A stretch of 64,000 bases of DNA from CACIAM-69d sp001698445 (GTDB lineage Bacteria; Cyanobacteriota; Cyanobacteriia; CACIAM-69d), in contig NZ_JAZAQF010000078.1 of the NCBI RefSeq assembly GCF_043235035.1, positions 217,145 through 281,144 on the forward strand, in the 5' to 3' direction. The notes beneath the pieces were generated by a model. The model was not told where the DNA came from. It saw only the letters and a program-made list of their open reading frames with translations, and ran no database searches. Both the position numbers and the translations under genes were made by a program. This document shows positions 44,300 to 53,024 of this stretch, one piece after another (position 1 is the stretch's first letter; every line of letters begins with the position of its first letter).

Positions 44300-44436
44300 A
44301 GGTCTATAATCAGCCGCTCTGGGTCTTTTGCGGTTTTGCTCAGTGCTGTTCTCAGTATAGGGAAGCCCTTTGGGTTTGAGCTTGGGCCTGAGCCGATCCC
44401 AACCGGTTCGGGCCGCTGGGCTAAACCTGGGATTGC

Positions 44437-45696
44437 TTAAGCGACCGATCGACGCATCGCCACCCACAGGTCTTGATATTGCCGTAGCGACTCGACCGGC
44501 AACGGCTGCAACAGTTCGCAGCGATCGAGCCGCTCAGGCGTTGGCAACAACACATTTCGCTGAACGTTTGCCGTCATGGCCGCGCGATCGCCCTCCAGCC
44601 AAGGAGCCGGAGCCGCATCTACCCACCCGGCCAACCCTTGGGCAATGTCCGATCGCCAAGCAAGACTGGCCCACAGGGTCGCCAAATCCAGCGATTCCGG
44701 AGCCGCATGAACCGGCCGCACCCACAGATCCGCCCACAGGGCCGTGCCCGACTGGGGAACCACCGCCCGCAAACTCCGTTGGCGAGCCAGGGCCGTCACT
44801 ACCTCATGGGACCAACCCACCGCCACCCAAGCATCCCCCAACAGCAGCGGTTGCAAATAATCCTGAGTGGCATAGATCAGGGCCTGTTGATTGAGGGCCG
44901 CCAGGGCAGCGGTTAAGCCGGTTACGGACTGGGGCTGAGCTTCGTTATACGATCGCCCCAATCGCTTCAGGGTCAGCCCAATCACCTCCCGAGGTTGATC
45001 GAGCAGCACCACCTTGCCCCGCAACTCCGACCGCCATAAGTCCGCCCAATCCTGCGGTTCCCATCCCAAGGCCGCAAACCGATCGGGCCGGTAAACCAAA
45101 ACCGTCGTTCCCCAACGGTAGGGAATTCCCCACAGAGATCCGGCGCGATCGGGCAATCCTTGGCGATTGAGTTGGGTGACGGACTGCCAGCGATCACCCA
45201 AAGTTACCCCTGTCGGGCGATCGGGCCAGGGCTGGATCCAACCGCGCCGCACTGCCCCCGCCAGCCATTCATGGCCCAGCAAGCCCGTTAGCCCCACCGG
45301 ACCCGCCCCCGCCGGCCGCAAAAACGGAATCCACGATCGCCAATCACCTTGGCCAATGGTGGTTCCCGCCGGATCCCGCTGCCAGTCTTGCAACTGTTGC
45401 ATCAACAATTCCGCTTGATCCAGCAAAGTCAGGTGAATGCCTCGGGTGGCTCCCTGCGCGTTAGCCAGCCGTCGAAAGGCTTGGAGTAATTGGGCAGGAA
45501 CCGTATTTTCGATCGCCAGCACTGTCAAATCATTGGGATTGCGCCGTCCACAGCCCCCCAGCAACAGTCCCGCCGCGATCGCCCCAGTTCCGAGCAACCA
45601 TTGCCGCCGCCCCCACCGAGGCTCCAGATCCACCGCCATTCCGGGCGATCGATCCCCCCTCAACTCCGCCCTTGCCTCGGAATTTTGCAAAGTCAT
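44437..45696 (-). CDS. Tat-exported lipoprotein, PotD-like substrate-binding protein
   Basis: The N-terminus holds a twin-arginine signal (GRRQWLLGTGAIAAGLLLGGC) that ends in a lipobox, so the mature protein starts at Cys and is lipid-anchored after Tat export. The rest is a type II periplasmic binding fold like those for spermidine/putrescine (LWGIPYRWGTTVLVYRPDRF; LGDAWVAVGWSHEVV). No permease or ATPase gene is adjacent, so its transporter is elsewhere or the protein is an orphan. The ligand is unproven; the polyamine label rests only on overall resemblance. Confidence 0.8.
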   Translation of the reverse strand: MTLQNSEARAELRGDRSPGMAVDLEPRWGRRQWLLGTGAIAAGLLLGGCGRRNPNDLTVLAIENTVPAQLLQAFRRLANAQGATRGIHLTLLDQAELLMQQLQDWQRDPAGTTIGQGDWRSWIPFLRPAGAGPVGLTGLLGHEWLAGAVRRGWIQPWPDRPTGVTLGDRWQSVTQLNRQGLPDRAGSLWGIPYRWGTTVLVYRPDRFAALGWEPQDWADLWRSELRGKVVLLDQPREVIGLTLKRLGRSYNEAQPQSVTGLTAALAALNQQALIYATQDYLQPLLLGDAWVAVGWSHEVVTALARQRSLRAVVPQSGTALWADLWVRPVHAAPESLDLATLWASLAWRSDIAQGLAGWVDAAPAPWLEGDRAAMTANVQRNVLLPTPERLDRCELLQPLPVESLRQYQDLWVAMRRSVA

Positions 45697-45712
45697 GGCC
45701 GCCTAAATTGCC

Positions 45713-45757
45713 TTATTGATGCGAAATTGATGCGAAATTGATGCGAAATTGATGCGA
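45713..45757 (+). repeat. 11-bp tandem repeat (AATTGATGCGA)
   Basis: Four perfect or near-perfect 11-bp units are followed by degenerate words (ATTGCGCGTC, ATTGCGCATTCATCGCGCATTCATTG). The array lies between the binding-protein gene and the next rightward gene; nothing else is seen in 45697-46071. Confidence 0.85.
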
Positions 45758-46071
45758 ATTGCGCGTCGTTTGCTCGTTAATTGCGCATTCATCGCGCATT
45801 CATTGTGCAGTGGTTTGCCAGGTCATTTTAGCGATCAATCCTCGATATTTGAAGTTTTATAAAGTTTTGACAAGTTTTTTATGGATCTTTTTCTAAAAGA
45901 TCATTCTTCGGAAAAATACGAAACACTTTCCAAAACAACAATATCCTGCACAATCTACCATGCGGATAATCGTTAAATGATTCAGCGATTGCTGAACTTT
46001 TGAGGATGGGCTATTTACGATAAAAACACAAGCATTCGCCAGTGCAATCCAAAACCATGCGCTGACCTCCT

Positions 46072-46455
46072 ATGGAACCATTGCAAGATCAAATTACACT
46101 CCTCAACCACAAGCTCGATGCGCTACATCAGTCGATTGAAACACTCTTGGGACGTTTAGCAAGTCGTGTTTCTTCCGAAGAGTCATCGTCCTTACATGAA
46201 CCAATGGCTCAGATTCTTCAACGGGGTGCGGCCTTGGTTGATTCTCCCAGCCCTGTCCTCTATTCCATGGCTGATCTGAATGCTGAATATAAAGATATTC
46301 TGATCGATGATAGCTATCGAGAACCGAGCGATCGCGCGGGAGACAAGGAACTCACGCCGGAAATTCAAGTGCAACGGTTAATGGCTCAATTAACTGCTGC
46401 CTACAATCGGATTGCCGACTTAGAGGAACAGCTCCTTTCGCGACGGATCCATTAA
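46072..46455 (+). CDS. Small coiled-coil protein of unknown function
   Basis: The 127-residue protein has heptad-like helices at both ends (LQDQITLLNHKLDALHQSIETLLGRL and VQRLMAQLTAAYNRIADLEEQLL) and an acidic, Ser/Pro-rich middle. It has no signal peptide or TM segment. This layout suggests an oligomeric adaptor. The gene stands alone on the plus strand. A 16-bp stretch near its 3' end is repeated in inverted form 90 bp downstream. Confidence 0.6.
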   Translation: MEPLQDQITLLNHKLDALHQSIETLLGRLASRVSSEESSSLHEPMAQILQRGAALVDSPSPVLYSMADLNAEYKDILIDDSYREPSDRAGDKELTPEIQVQRLMAQLTAAYNRIADLEEQLLSRRIH

Positions 46456-46518
46456 CTTGGATGCCGCCAAGCAACGAGTCGATCGACCCTTTGCCTTGGC
46501 CTCAATCCGATTGTAGGC
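46399..46518. repeat. 16-bp perfect inverted repeat spanning a gene end
   Basis: GCCTACAATCGGATTG (46399-46414, in the coding sequence) has its exact complement at 46503-46518. The spacing of 88 bp is too long for a classical terminator, so this may be a fold-back structure or the mark of a small inverted duplication. Confidence 0.75.
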
Positions 46519-47177
46519 AAGTCTTAAATTGACAGTCATTCGTCGATGACGGTTCGGATTTGGGTCAATTTCATCATGCCTTTCTCATCTCCCAAAGGGG
46601 CAACTTTGAGACTGCTGTTGTTAGCTCGTGATCAAAAATTTGATCAGATCCTTGAAGTTTTTTTGAAGAAATTTCTCTGAATTTTGTGGGATCAGCGGAT
46701 CGCGTGGAAGTAATTCTGTTAAAGATCCCCAACCATCGCCCATGCTTCACGCATCAGGCTTCAGCAAGGGCAGAACGTGCCACCGCTGATAGATCACGAT
46801 CGGTGCGCAATATTCAATTCTGGAACCTTCAAGCTCAGTGGTTACTCCAGAATTCGTAATCACCCTCTGACTTCCTTAGCAGATTGGTGGAAAGACTTTA
46901 CAAACCACTATGTGGCTGCTTATCCTCTGGCTCGAAGGGGGTGATGTAATGCCAATGGCCGATTTAGGGGGGCTTGGGTTGCGATCGATCGCCCCCTGAA
47001 AGCCCTGAACAGCCCTGCAAAATCTTGAACAATCAGCGTTGTCGCCCAGTCCAAAGTCATTGGTCGGAATGATGGATCGGGGCGCATCGCTGTTCATCCT
47101 GATCCGGACTCTCGGCTAGCGTTTCTGACCTGTGCAAATTTATGGGGCGAGAATGGTCTCAATTAGGATTACTTGTC
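46519..47177. other. Intergenic region upstream of the lipoprotein gene
   Basis: No convincing gene or RNA is visible. The sequence is ordinary single-copy DNA as far as I can see. Confidence 0.45.
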
Positions 47178-47179
47178 CA

Positions 47180-47222
47180 ATCTCGTTCTCTTGCATTCCA
47201 TCTCGTTCTCTTGCATTCCATC
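47180..47222 (+). repeat. 20-bp direct duplication at the gene start
   Basis: ATCTCGTTCTCTTGCATTCC occurs twice in tandem and ends at the ATG at 47223. It replaces any normal ribosome binding site in that space. Confidence 0.8.
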
Positions 47223-48347
47223 ATGCAGTACTCCACGCTTGCACGCTCTGGCCGCCACATCACGATCCTCATCAGTGCGATCATCCTGCCACTCCCCTGG
47301 CTGAGTGCTTGTGCTCCTAGCCGCCTTAGCCCGGAAGTGACGATTGCGCTCGCCCCGTTGGCCGTTGCCTGTAGTGGTCAGCCAGTTGCTGAAGCCGCCG
47401 ACTACGATCCCAAAAATCCAACACCCCCGATCGTGGCGATGGTGGCAGATGGTAGCAATTTTGTTGCTGACGCTCTGTACCTAGATGCCAAAGCCAAACA
47501 GGCAACCGTCATTAAAGAAACCCAACTCGTGCTGTGTGTTGCCCCCGAAAAGCCAGAAGTCATCGAAACCTGTCGCTACTCATCAGGTTCCAGTGTTGAA
47601 CGGTTTTCCCAAAAAGTTGGTCTGAAATTAGTCAGCGCCAAAACGGGCAAAGTGCTCACAGAAGCCCAGCCGACCGCCGAGGCCAAACCCTGCCCCGAAT
47701 CGTTGACCACGCGCGAAGGATCAACCCCCAATACCGACCCCCTGACAGCCGAAATTCCGCTCATGGATCTCGTCCAGTCTTGGGGCCTCACGGCGATCGC
47801 CAGTGCCACCCCAACCGTGCAGACTTCCTCCACGGCCAACGCATCACCAGCCGCCCCAGGGGCCAGCAACGCCAGCACGCCCAAGGAACAGTGCAAAGCC
47901 CTAGAAGCCCTCACCAAGAGCGACTTTGGCTACGGATTAAAGGCTCAAATTGAAGTGCAGTCCAGAGCCAACCAAATCAAAGATCCGAATGACGATATCC
48001 AGTTGCGTGTTGCGAATAACATGGGCAAACAATCCATGGCAGCGCATTTGCCGGCCGTGGCGAAGGCGATCGCCCAAGCTGAAGCACTGTCATTATCAGA
48101 CAGCTCCTTGCAAGCCACTCGCGATCGCTTCTTAGCAGGATTGCAGGGGATGGAGAAAGACTTAAAAGCCTTTGACGGTTTAGTGAAAGAGTCGGCAGTA
48201 GCGATCGAAAACCAGCCCATCGATCGCCAAAAAATCCAAGCCATGAACCCCAAAATGAAGCAAATTGCTGATGCTCTGACGCAAAAATCTAAGGAGCTAT
48301 CAGAAATCACGATCAATGTTTCTGTTCTTTGCTCAACCATCAAATAA
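47223..48347 (+). CDS. Lipoprotein of unknown function
   Basis: With the ATG at 47223 the N-terminus is a lipoprotein signal (ITILISAIILPLPWLSAC) with a lipobox Cys. A domain with paired cysteines follows (LVLCVAPEKPEVIETCRY), then a Ser/Ala/Thr/Pro-rich linker (residues about 215-245), and a helical C-terminal region with a final Cys (VLCSTIK). The protein should sit on the outer leaflet of the plasma membrane. No family is recognised. A perfect 20-bp direct duplication lies just before the start. Confidence 0.65.
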   Translation: MQYSTLARSGRHITILISAIILPLPWLSACAPSRLSPEVTIALAPLAVACSGQPVAEAADYDPKNPTPPIVAMVADGSNFVADALYLDAKAKQATVIKETQLVLCVAPEKPEVIETCRYSSGSSVERFSQKVGLKLVSAKTGKVLTEAQPTAEAKPCPESLTTREGSTPNTDPLTAEIPLMDLVQSWGLTAIASATPTVQTSSTANASPAAPGASNASTPKEQCKALEALTKSDFGYGLKAQIEVQSRANQIKDPNDDIQLRVANNMGKQSMAAHLPAVAKAIAQAEALSLSDSSLQATRDRFLAGLQGMEKDLKAFDGLVKESAVAIENQPIDRQKIQAMNPKMKQIADALTQKSKELSEITINVSVLCSTIK

Positions 48348-48411
48348 TTGCGTTTACTCTAATTGCGTTTATCCAATCATAATTTGAGGTGTGTTTGGGC
48401 TTCATTAATAA

Positions 48412-49230
48412 CTAGTCATCAGCGGCTTGTGCCACGGCCAAAAATTCCGCCAAATTGGGAGCCGATCGCCCCGCAATTTCTTCGTCACGCAACCAAAGCA
48501 AAAATTCCACATTGCCCGCTGGGCCGGTGATGGGCGATCGCACCAGGCCGCCGTAGTGCCAACCGATCGCCTCGGCCGCTTGCCAAACCGTGGCGATCGC
48601 CTCCGCCCGATCGCGCGGATTCCGCACCACGCCGTTTTTGCCCAGGCGATCGCGCCCCACTTCAAACTGCGGCTTCACCAGCAAAATCACCTCGCGCGGC
48701 GGTTGCAACAGCGCCCATAGGGCCGGCAACACCTTCGTCAGGGAAATAAACGACACATCCGCCACACCCAAATCGGGGAGCGGATCGTCCGGCCCGTAAA
48801 GTTCCGCTGGGGTCAGGTGGCGCAGATTGGTGCGTTCGCGCAACACCACACGCGGATCCTGGCGCAGGCTCCAGGCCACTTGCCCATAGCCCACATCCAC
48901 GCCATAAACCTTGGCCGCACCCGCTTGCAACAGGCAATCGGTGAAGCCGCCCGTGGAAATGCCGCCATCGAGACAGACCCGACCCGTGGGATCGATCGGG
49001 AAGGCCTCCAGGGCGTGGATCAACTTTTCGCCACCCCGGGACACAAAGCGCGATCGGGCCGCTACTTCAATCTCGGCATCTTCGGCGATTAGGGTTCCGG
49101 GCTTGTCGATGCAGGCGCGATCGACCCGCACTTCACCAGCCCGAATCCACCGTTGGGCCAACTGACGCGACTCGCACAATCCGCGACTCACCAACAGCGC
49201 ATCTAATCGTTGTTTGCCCGTTTTTGCCAC
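48412..49230 (-). CDS. tlyA: TlyA-family rRNA 2'-O-methyltransferase
   Basis: An N-terminal S4 RNA-binding domain (KQRLDALLVSRGLCESRQLAQRWIRAGEVRVD) is joined to an FtsJ/RrmJ-type methyltransferase (CLDGGISTGGFTDCLLQAGAAKVYGVDVGYGQ; ADVSFISLTKVLPAL; LLVKPQFE). TlyA proteins methylate 2'-O of 16S and/or 23S rRNA. The GTG at 49230 gives 272 residues, the family length; the frame runs upstream only through a hairpin repeat. Confidence 0.9.
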   Translation of the reverse strand: MAKTGKQRLDALLVSRGLCESRQLAQRWIRAGEVRVDRACIDKPGTLIAEDAEIEVAARSRFVSRGGEKLIHALEAFPIDPTGRVCLDGGISTGGFTDCLLQAGAAKVYGVDVGYGQVAWSLRQDPRVVLRERTNLRHLTPAELYGPDDPLPDLGVADVSFISLTKVLPALWALLQPPREVILLVKPQFEVGRDRLGKNGVVRNPRDRAEAIATVWQAAEAIGWHYGGLVRSPITGPAGNVEFLLWLRDEEIAGRSAPNLAEFLAVAQAADD

Positions 49231-49273
49231 CCAATCAACCGAAATTAAAGGATTTCTGCCAAGATCCTGGATT

Positions 49274-49337
49274 TGGGCGCACAGCGGTGCGCCCCTACAG
49301 ACCGGAAACATTGGGTAGGGGCGCACCGACGTGCGCC
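49274..49337. repeat. Pair of covarying hairpins (GGGCGCAC/GTGCGCCC)
   Basis: Two hairpins, 49274-49293 (loop AGCG) and 49318-49337 (loop CGAC), are separated by CTAC...GTAG. This makes the whole element an inverted arrangement like that at 35124-35219. It lies between tlyA and leuB. Another GTGCGCC word at 49354 may be a decayed third copy. Confidence 0.8.
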
Positions 49338-49372
49338 CTCCGGTTTCCCGATTCCGTGCGCCTTCCGGTGTC

Positions 49373-50464
49373 TTACGCTTCGTTCAACACGGCGATCAAG
49401 GCCTCGCCCATGGCCGTGCAACCCACCAGGGTCTTGCCTTCGGACATGATGTCACCCGTGCGGAAACCCCGATCGAGCACTTCATTCACCGCCTTTTCAA
49501 TTCGGTCAGCGCCCTCGGGCAGATCTAACCCATAGCGCAACATCATCGCCGCGCTCAACACATGGGCCAACGGATTCGCCTTGTCTTGGCCCGCAATGTC
49601 CGGCGCGGAACCATGCACCGGCTCAAACACACCCGGCTTGCCCGGTTCGCCCAAGCTCGCCGAGGGCAACATGCCGATACTGCCGGTCAACATCGCCGCC
49701 GCATCCGAAAGAATGTCGCCAAACAGGTTGCCCGTGACGATCGTATCGAACTGTTTCGGTGCGCGAACTAACTGCATCGCCGCGTTGTCCACATAGAGAT
49801 GAGACAACTCCACATCGGGATAGTCCGCAGCCACGGCCGTCACCCGATCGCGCCACAGTTGCGACACTTCCAACACGTTCGACTTATCCACCGAGCAAAG
49901 CTTGCTGCCCCGACGTTTCGCCGTTTCAAAGGCCACGCGGGCGATTCGATCGACCTCGCCTTCGGAATAAACCATCGTGTTGACACCGCGCTTTTCGCCG
50001 TTTTCGCCCTCAAAGATGCCGCGCGGTTGCCCAAAGTAAATGCCACCGGTCAGCTCGCGCACCACCATGATGTCCGTGCCTTCGACGACTTCCCGCTTGA
50101 GGGTCGAGGCATCCACCAACTGGGGCAAAATCGTCGCCGGCCGCAGGTTGGCAAACAGACCCAAACCCGCCCGCAGACCCAGCAGACCGCGCTCGGGCCG
50201 TTGGGCATTGGGCAAGCTGTCCCACTTGTAGCCGCCGATCGCCGCTAGCAGCACCGAGTCACTGTTGCGGCAAATTTCCAGGGTGCTGGCGGGCAAGGGT
50301 TCGCCGGTTTGGTTGATCGCGCAGCCCCCGATCGGCGCTTCGGTGAATTCAAAGGTCACCCCAATCTTTTGGGCGACAGTTTCGAGCACCTGAACAGCAA
50401 CGCGGGTAATTTCGGGGCCAATGCCATCACCGGGCAGCAGCGCAATGCGATAGGTCTGGGTCAC
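49373..50464 (-). CDS. leuB: 3-isopropylmalate dehydrogenase
   Basis: LeuB carries out the oxidative decarboxylation in leucine synthesis. The 363-residue protein has the family features ALLPGDGIGPEI, LLGLRAGLGLFANLRP, VRELTGGIYFG, the substrate-site Tyr/Lys region (NTMVYSEGEVDRIARVAF; SVDKSNVLEVSQLWRD), NLFGDILSDAAAMLTGSIGMLPSASLG, and EPVHGSAPDIAGQDKANPLAHVLSAAMMLRY. It is an intact normal-length gene. Confidence 0.97.
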   Translation of the reverse strand: MTQTYRIALLPGDGIGPEITRVAVQVLETVAQKIGVTFEFTEAPIGGCAINQTGEPLPASTLEICRNSDSVLLAAIGGYKWDSLPNAQRPERGLLGLRAGLGLFANLRPATILPQLVDASTLKREVVEGTDIMVVRELTGGIYFGQPRGIFEGENGEKRGVNTMVYSEGEVDRIARVAFETAKRRGSKLCSVDKSNVLEVSQLWRDRVTAVAADYPDVELSHLYVDNAAMQLVRAPKQFDTIVTGNLFGDILSDAAAMLTGSIGMLPSASLGEPGKPGVFEPVHGSAPDIAGQDKANPLAHVLSAAMMLRYGLDLPEGADRIEKAVNEVLDRGFRTGDIMSEGKTLVGCTAMGEALIAVLNEA

Positions 50465-50606
50465 GGGTCGGTCAAATGTCGGGAGGGTTGAACGGATTTC
50501 ATCATAGGACGGGAGGCGGCCCTTTCCATGGAAGATTTTCCCGACGACTTAGGGCATAGTCGTGAAGACAAATGATTGATGGTTATCCAGATAAAAGGTC
50601 TAAATC

Positions 50607-51623
50607 ATGAGTTCCAAAGTTGATATCACAGCCCAAAATTTTCAGAGCGAGGTGGTGAGCAAATCCAGCGAGAAGCCGGTGGTTCTGTACTTTTCCTCGC
50701 CCACTTGCAGCGCCTGCCAACAGCTCAGCCCAGTTCTAGAAGAGATCGTTAAAAACTACGACGTGGTTTTGGCCAAGGTGAACACTCAACAGGAAGTGGG
50801 CTTGGTGCAACAGGCGGGTGTGCGATCGACCCCCGATGTGCGCTTGGTGCAAAGTGGCCGCGCAACGGATCAGTTTGTGGGTGCAGTGTCCGGCAACGAG
50901 GTACGCAGCTTTCTCACTCGCAACAGCGTGAACTTGTTGGCGGGGCCTAAATTTTTGGACTTGACCAATGACAGCGATAACCGTGTTATTCCCGTCAATA
51001 GTCTCAGTGAATATCCCAGCGGGGTGCGGGCCTTGGGTGGCAATGACACCGTGACTGGTTCTAGTGACGTGGATGTGCTGTTTGGCAATGCGGGCAATGA
51101 CCTGCTGTTGGGCAACGATGCCAACGATGTGCTCAATGGCGGTGCTGATAATGATGCGCTGGATGGCGGCTTGGGCAATGATCTCCTAAGTGGCAACCGG
51201 GGCAATGATTCTCTGGTGGGTGGCGATGGCAATGACATTCTGCGGGGTGGTCGGGAGAACGACACGCTGTTGGGTGGTGATGGGGATGATGTGTTGTCCG
51301 GCGACTTTGGCACGGATGTGCTGACGGGGGGCGCGGGCCGAGATTTGTTTGTGTTGCGGGCTGAGGAAGCCGTGGCCGGAGCCGGGGTGCAAACGGTCGA
51401 TCGAATTGTGGATCTCAGCGTTAGCCAAGGAGATGTGGTGCTGCTGGCGGCGGATTTCGCCATTGCTGATGTGACGGTGACCGCTGGCAACGTGAACAAC
51501 AGCGGAGCGGCCGATGCCATCATCAGCCGTACCTCCACCGGGGCCCTGTTGGGGGTGGTGCTGGATCAAACGCCGGATGTGGTGCGATCGGCCTTGCAGG
51601 TGATCCCGCCTTCCTCCCTCTAA
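50607..51623 (+). CDS. Thioredoxin domain fused to RTX calcium-binding repeats
   Basis: Residues about 5-100 form a thioredoxin fold with active site CSAC (Cys34, Cys37, in FSSPTCSACQQLSP) and the cis-Pro loop RSTPDVRL (Pro76). Residues about 140-235 are some ten RTX nonapeptides (e.g. GGDGNDILRGG, GGDGDDVLSG), which bind calcium and fold outside the cell in type I secreted proteins. The last 100 residues are beta-rich, the usual RTX C-terminal layout (FVLRAEEAVAGAGVQTVDRIVDLS). No N-terminal signal is present. Export by a type I system is inferred. The fusion is uncommon as far as I know. Confidence 0.85.
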   Translation: MSSKVDITAQNFQSEVVSKSSEKPVVLYFSSPTCSACQQLSPVLEEIVKNYDVVLAKVNTQQEVGLVQQAGVRSTPDVRLVQSGRATDQFVGAVSGNEVRSFLTRNSVNLLAGPKFLDLTNDSDNRVIPVNSLSEYPSGVRALGGNDTVTGSSDVDVLFGNAGNDLLLGNDANDVLNGGADNDALDGGLGNDLLSGNRGNDSLVGGDGNDILRGGRENDTLLGGDGDDVLSGDFGTDVLTGGAGRDLFVLRAEEAVAGAGVQTVDRIVDLSVSQGDVVLLAADFAIADVTVTAGNVNNSGAADAIISRTSTGALLGVVLDQTPDVVRSALQVIPPSSL

Positions 51624-51957
51624 ACCGGCCCTGCTCAGTTGGCTGGGGGCTGCTAGGCGATCGCCCTGGCAGTCCCTTTTGTTTTGGTTGGTCTGGATAT
51701 CAGGCTGCTCGGGTTGCAAGGGAGGTTCCTGGAGCGGAGATGGTTAAAAACCAGTTACAAAACTGGACGCTGAATCGCTGCCACCGCCAACGAGATGATC
51801 AGCCTTTCAGCGATCGGGCGATCGGCCAGCCTCCGTAGTTTCACGGCTGCCCCTCTCCGGATTTGCAACGCCCACGACAGTAAGAGTCATCAGGAGCGCG
51901 ACGCAATCCAATCGCGACCCTGGCTGACCTTCACGACTCGCATCAGGGGCTTGAATC
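51624..51957. other. Intergenic gap
   Basis: No credible gene. The stretch separates two rightward genes and shows no repeat or hairpin I would report. Confidence 0.45.
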
Positions 51958-52170
51958 ATGACCGCACTTCAAACTTGCACCCGCATTGGCCAAAGCTTGA
52001 CCCTCGTGGGCGTAATTCTGGGTTCGGCCGCCGTGATGCAACCGATCGATGGCCATTCGATCGATGCCGCGCTGGTGGCGGCCGTCGCGCCCCAAAGTGC
52101 CTCAGCCGCCCAGCCCACGCCCCCCGACAACGGTGGCCCCAGCCGCACTCAAGGTACGGGCACTCGCTAA
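51958..52170 (+). CDS. Small exported peptide (70 aa) with PPDNGGPxRTQGxGTR tail
   Basis: A 70-residue frame starts after GGGG and has a signal-like N-terminus: basic residues, the hydrophobic core LTLVGVILGSAAVM, and a possible AxA cleavage site (ASA) near residue 50. It ends in PPDNGGPSRTQGTGTR, a Pro/Asn/Gly/Arg tail that I associate with small secreted cyanobacterial proteins. It is likely expressed, but no function is known. The mature part could be only 20-40 residues. Confidence 0.6.
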   Translation: MTALQTCTRIGQSLTLVGVILGSAAVMQPIDGHSIDAALVAAVAPQSASAAQPTPPDNGGPSRTQGTGTR

Positions 52171-52260
52171 TTCTCCGGGGCGGGGGTTTCGGTTGGGGCC
52201 CTGCGTTAATGATTAAAATTTCAGTCTGAGCAAATTAATCAAAACTGGGACTGAAATTCA

Positions 52261-52818
52261 ATGGCTATTAAGCTTTATGGCGGTGCGCGCAGCCGGGCCT
52301 CGATCGTGCAGTGGTATCTCGAAGAGTTGGGCCTAGACTACGAGTTCATTTTGCTCGACATGCAGGCCGGCGAACACCGCCAACCGCCGCTGACGGACAT
52401 TAACCCCTTTGGCAAAGTGCCGGCCATTGAAGATGGCGACTTCAAATTGTGGGAATCCGGCGCGATTTTGCTCTATTTGGATGCTAAGTACGGCCCCGAA
52501 AAATCCACGGAGCAACGGGCAGTGGATCAACAATGGACGCTGTTTGCCAATTCCACCGTTGCCACCGGAATTTTTGTGGAAGCTAACCGCGATCGGGAAG
52601 CTCCGCGCTTGTTGGGCGGCATCAACGAGCTGTTGAGCCAGTCGTCCTATATCACGGGTGAAACTTTCGGGGTGGCGGATGTGGCCCTGGGGTCAATTTT
52701 GGCCTACATCCCCATGATGCTGAAAATGGATCTGTCGCCCTATCCAGCACTGAGCGCTTACCTGAAACGGCTGAGTGAGCGGTCGGCCTTCCACAAGGCG
52801 ATCGGCTCGCGAGCTTAG
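52261..52818 (+). CDS. Glutathione S-transferase family protein
   Basis: The 185-residue protein has the N-terminal thioredoxin-like half with a Ser as the likely catalytic residue (YGGARSRASIVQWYLEELGLDYE), the conserved NPFGKVPAIEDGDFKLWESGAILLYLDAKYG segment that binds glutathione, and an all-helical C-terminal half (SSYITGETFGVADVALGSILAYI with the N-capping box). It is soluble. The substrate is unknown. It is the neighbour of the vWA locus on the opposite strand. Confidence 0.9.
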   Translation: MAIKLYGGARSRASIVQWYLEELGLDYEFILLDMQAGEHRQPPLTDINPFGKVPAIEDGDFKLWESGAILLYLDAKYGPEKSTEQRAVDQQWTLFANSTVATGIFVEANRDREAPRLLGGINELLSQSSYITGETFGVADVALGSILAYIPMMLKMDLSPYPALSAYLKRLSERSAFHKAIGSRA

Positions 52819-53024
52819 ACAGCGCGGCCGGCCCAGGGATCGGGATCAACCTCAAGATCTCAACAAAAAAGCTCCCAACGAATACGCAAAGGAAAGTGGG
52901 GGCCGATCGGGCGATCGGCCCCCATGCTTCGTGCTCAATTCGTGCTCAATCTGAACGGATCAGTTCGCTCACGCCCCGATCGCCCGCTGGTGGGTGGCAA
53001 CGGGAATTGCAAGCATCGCAGGAA

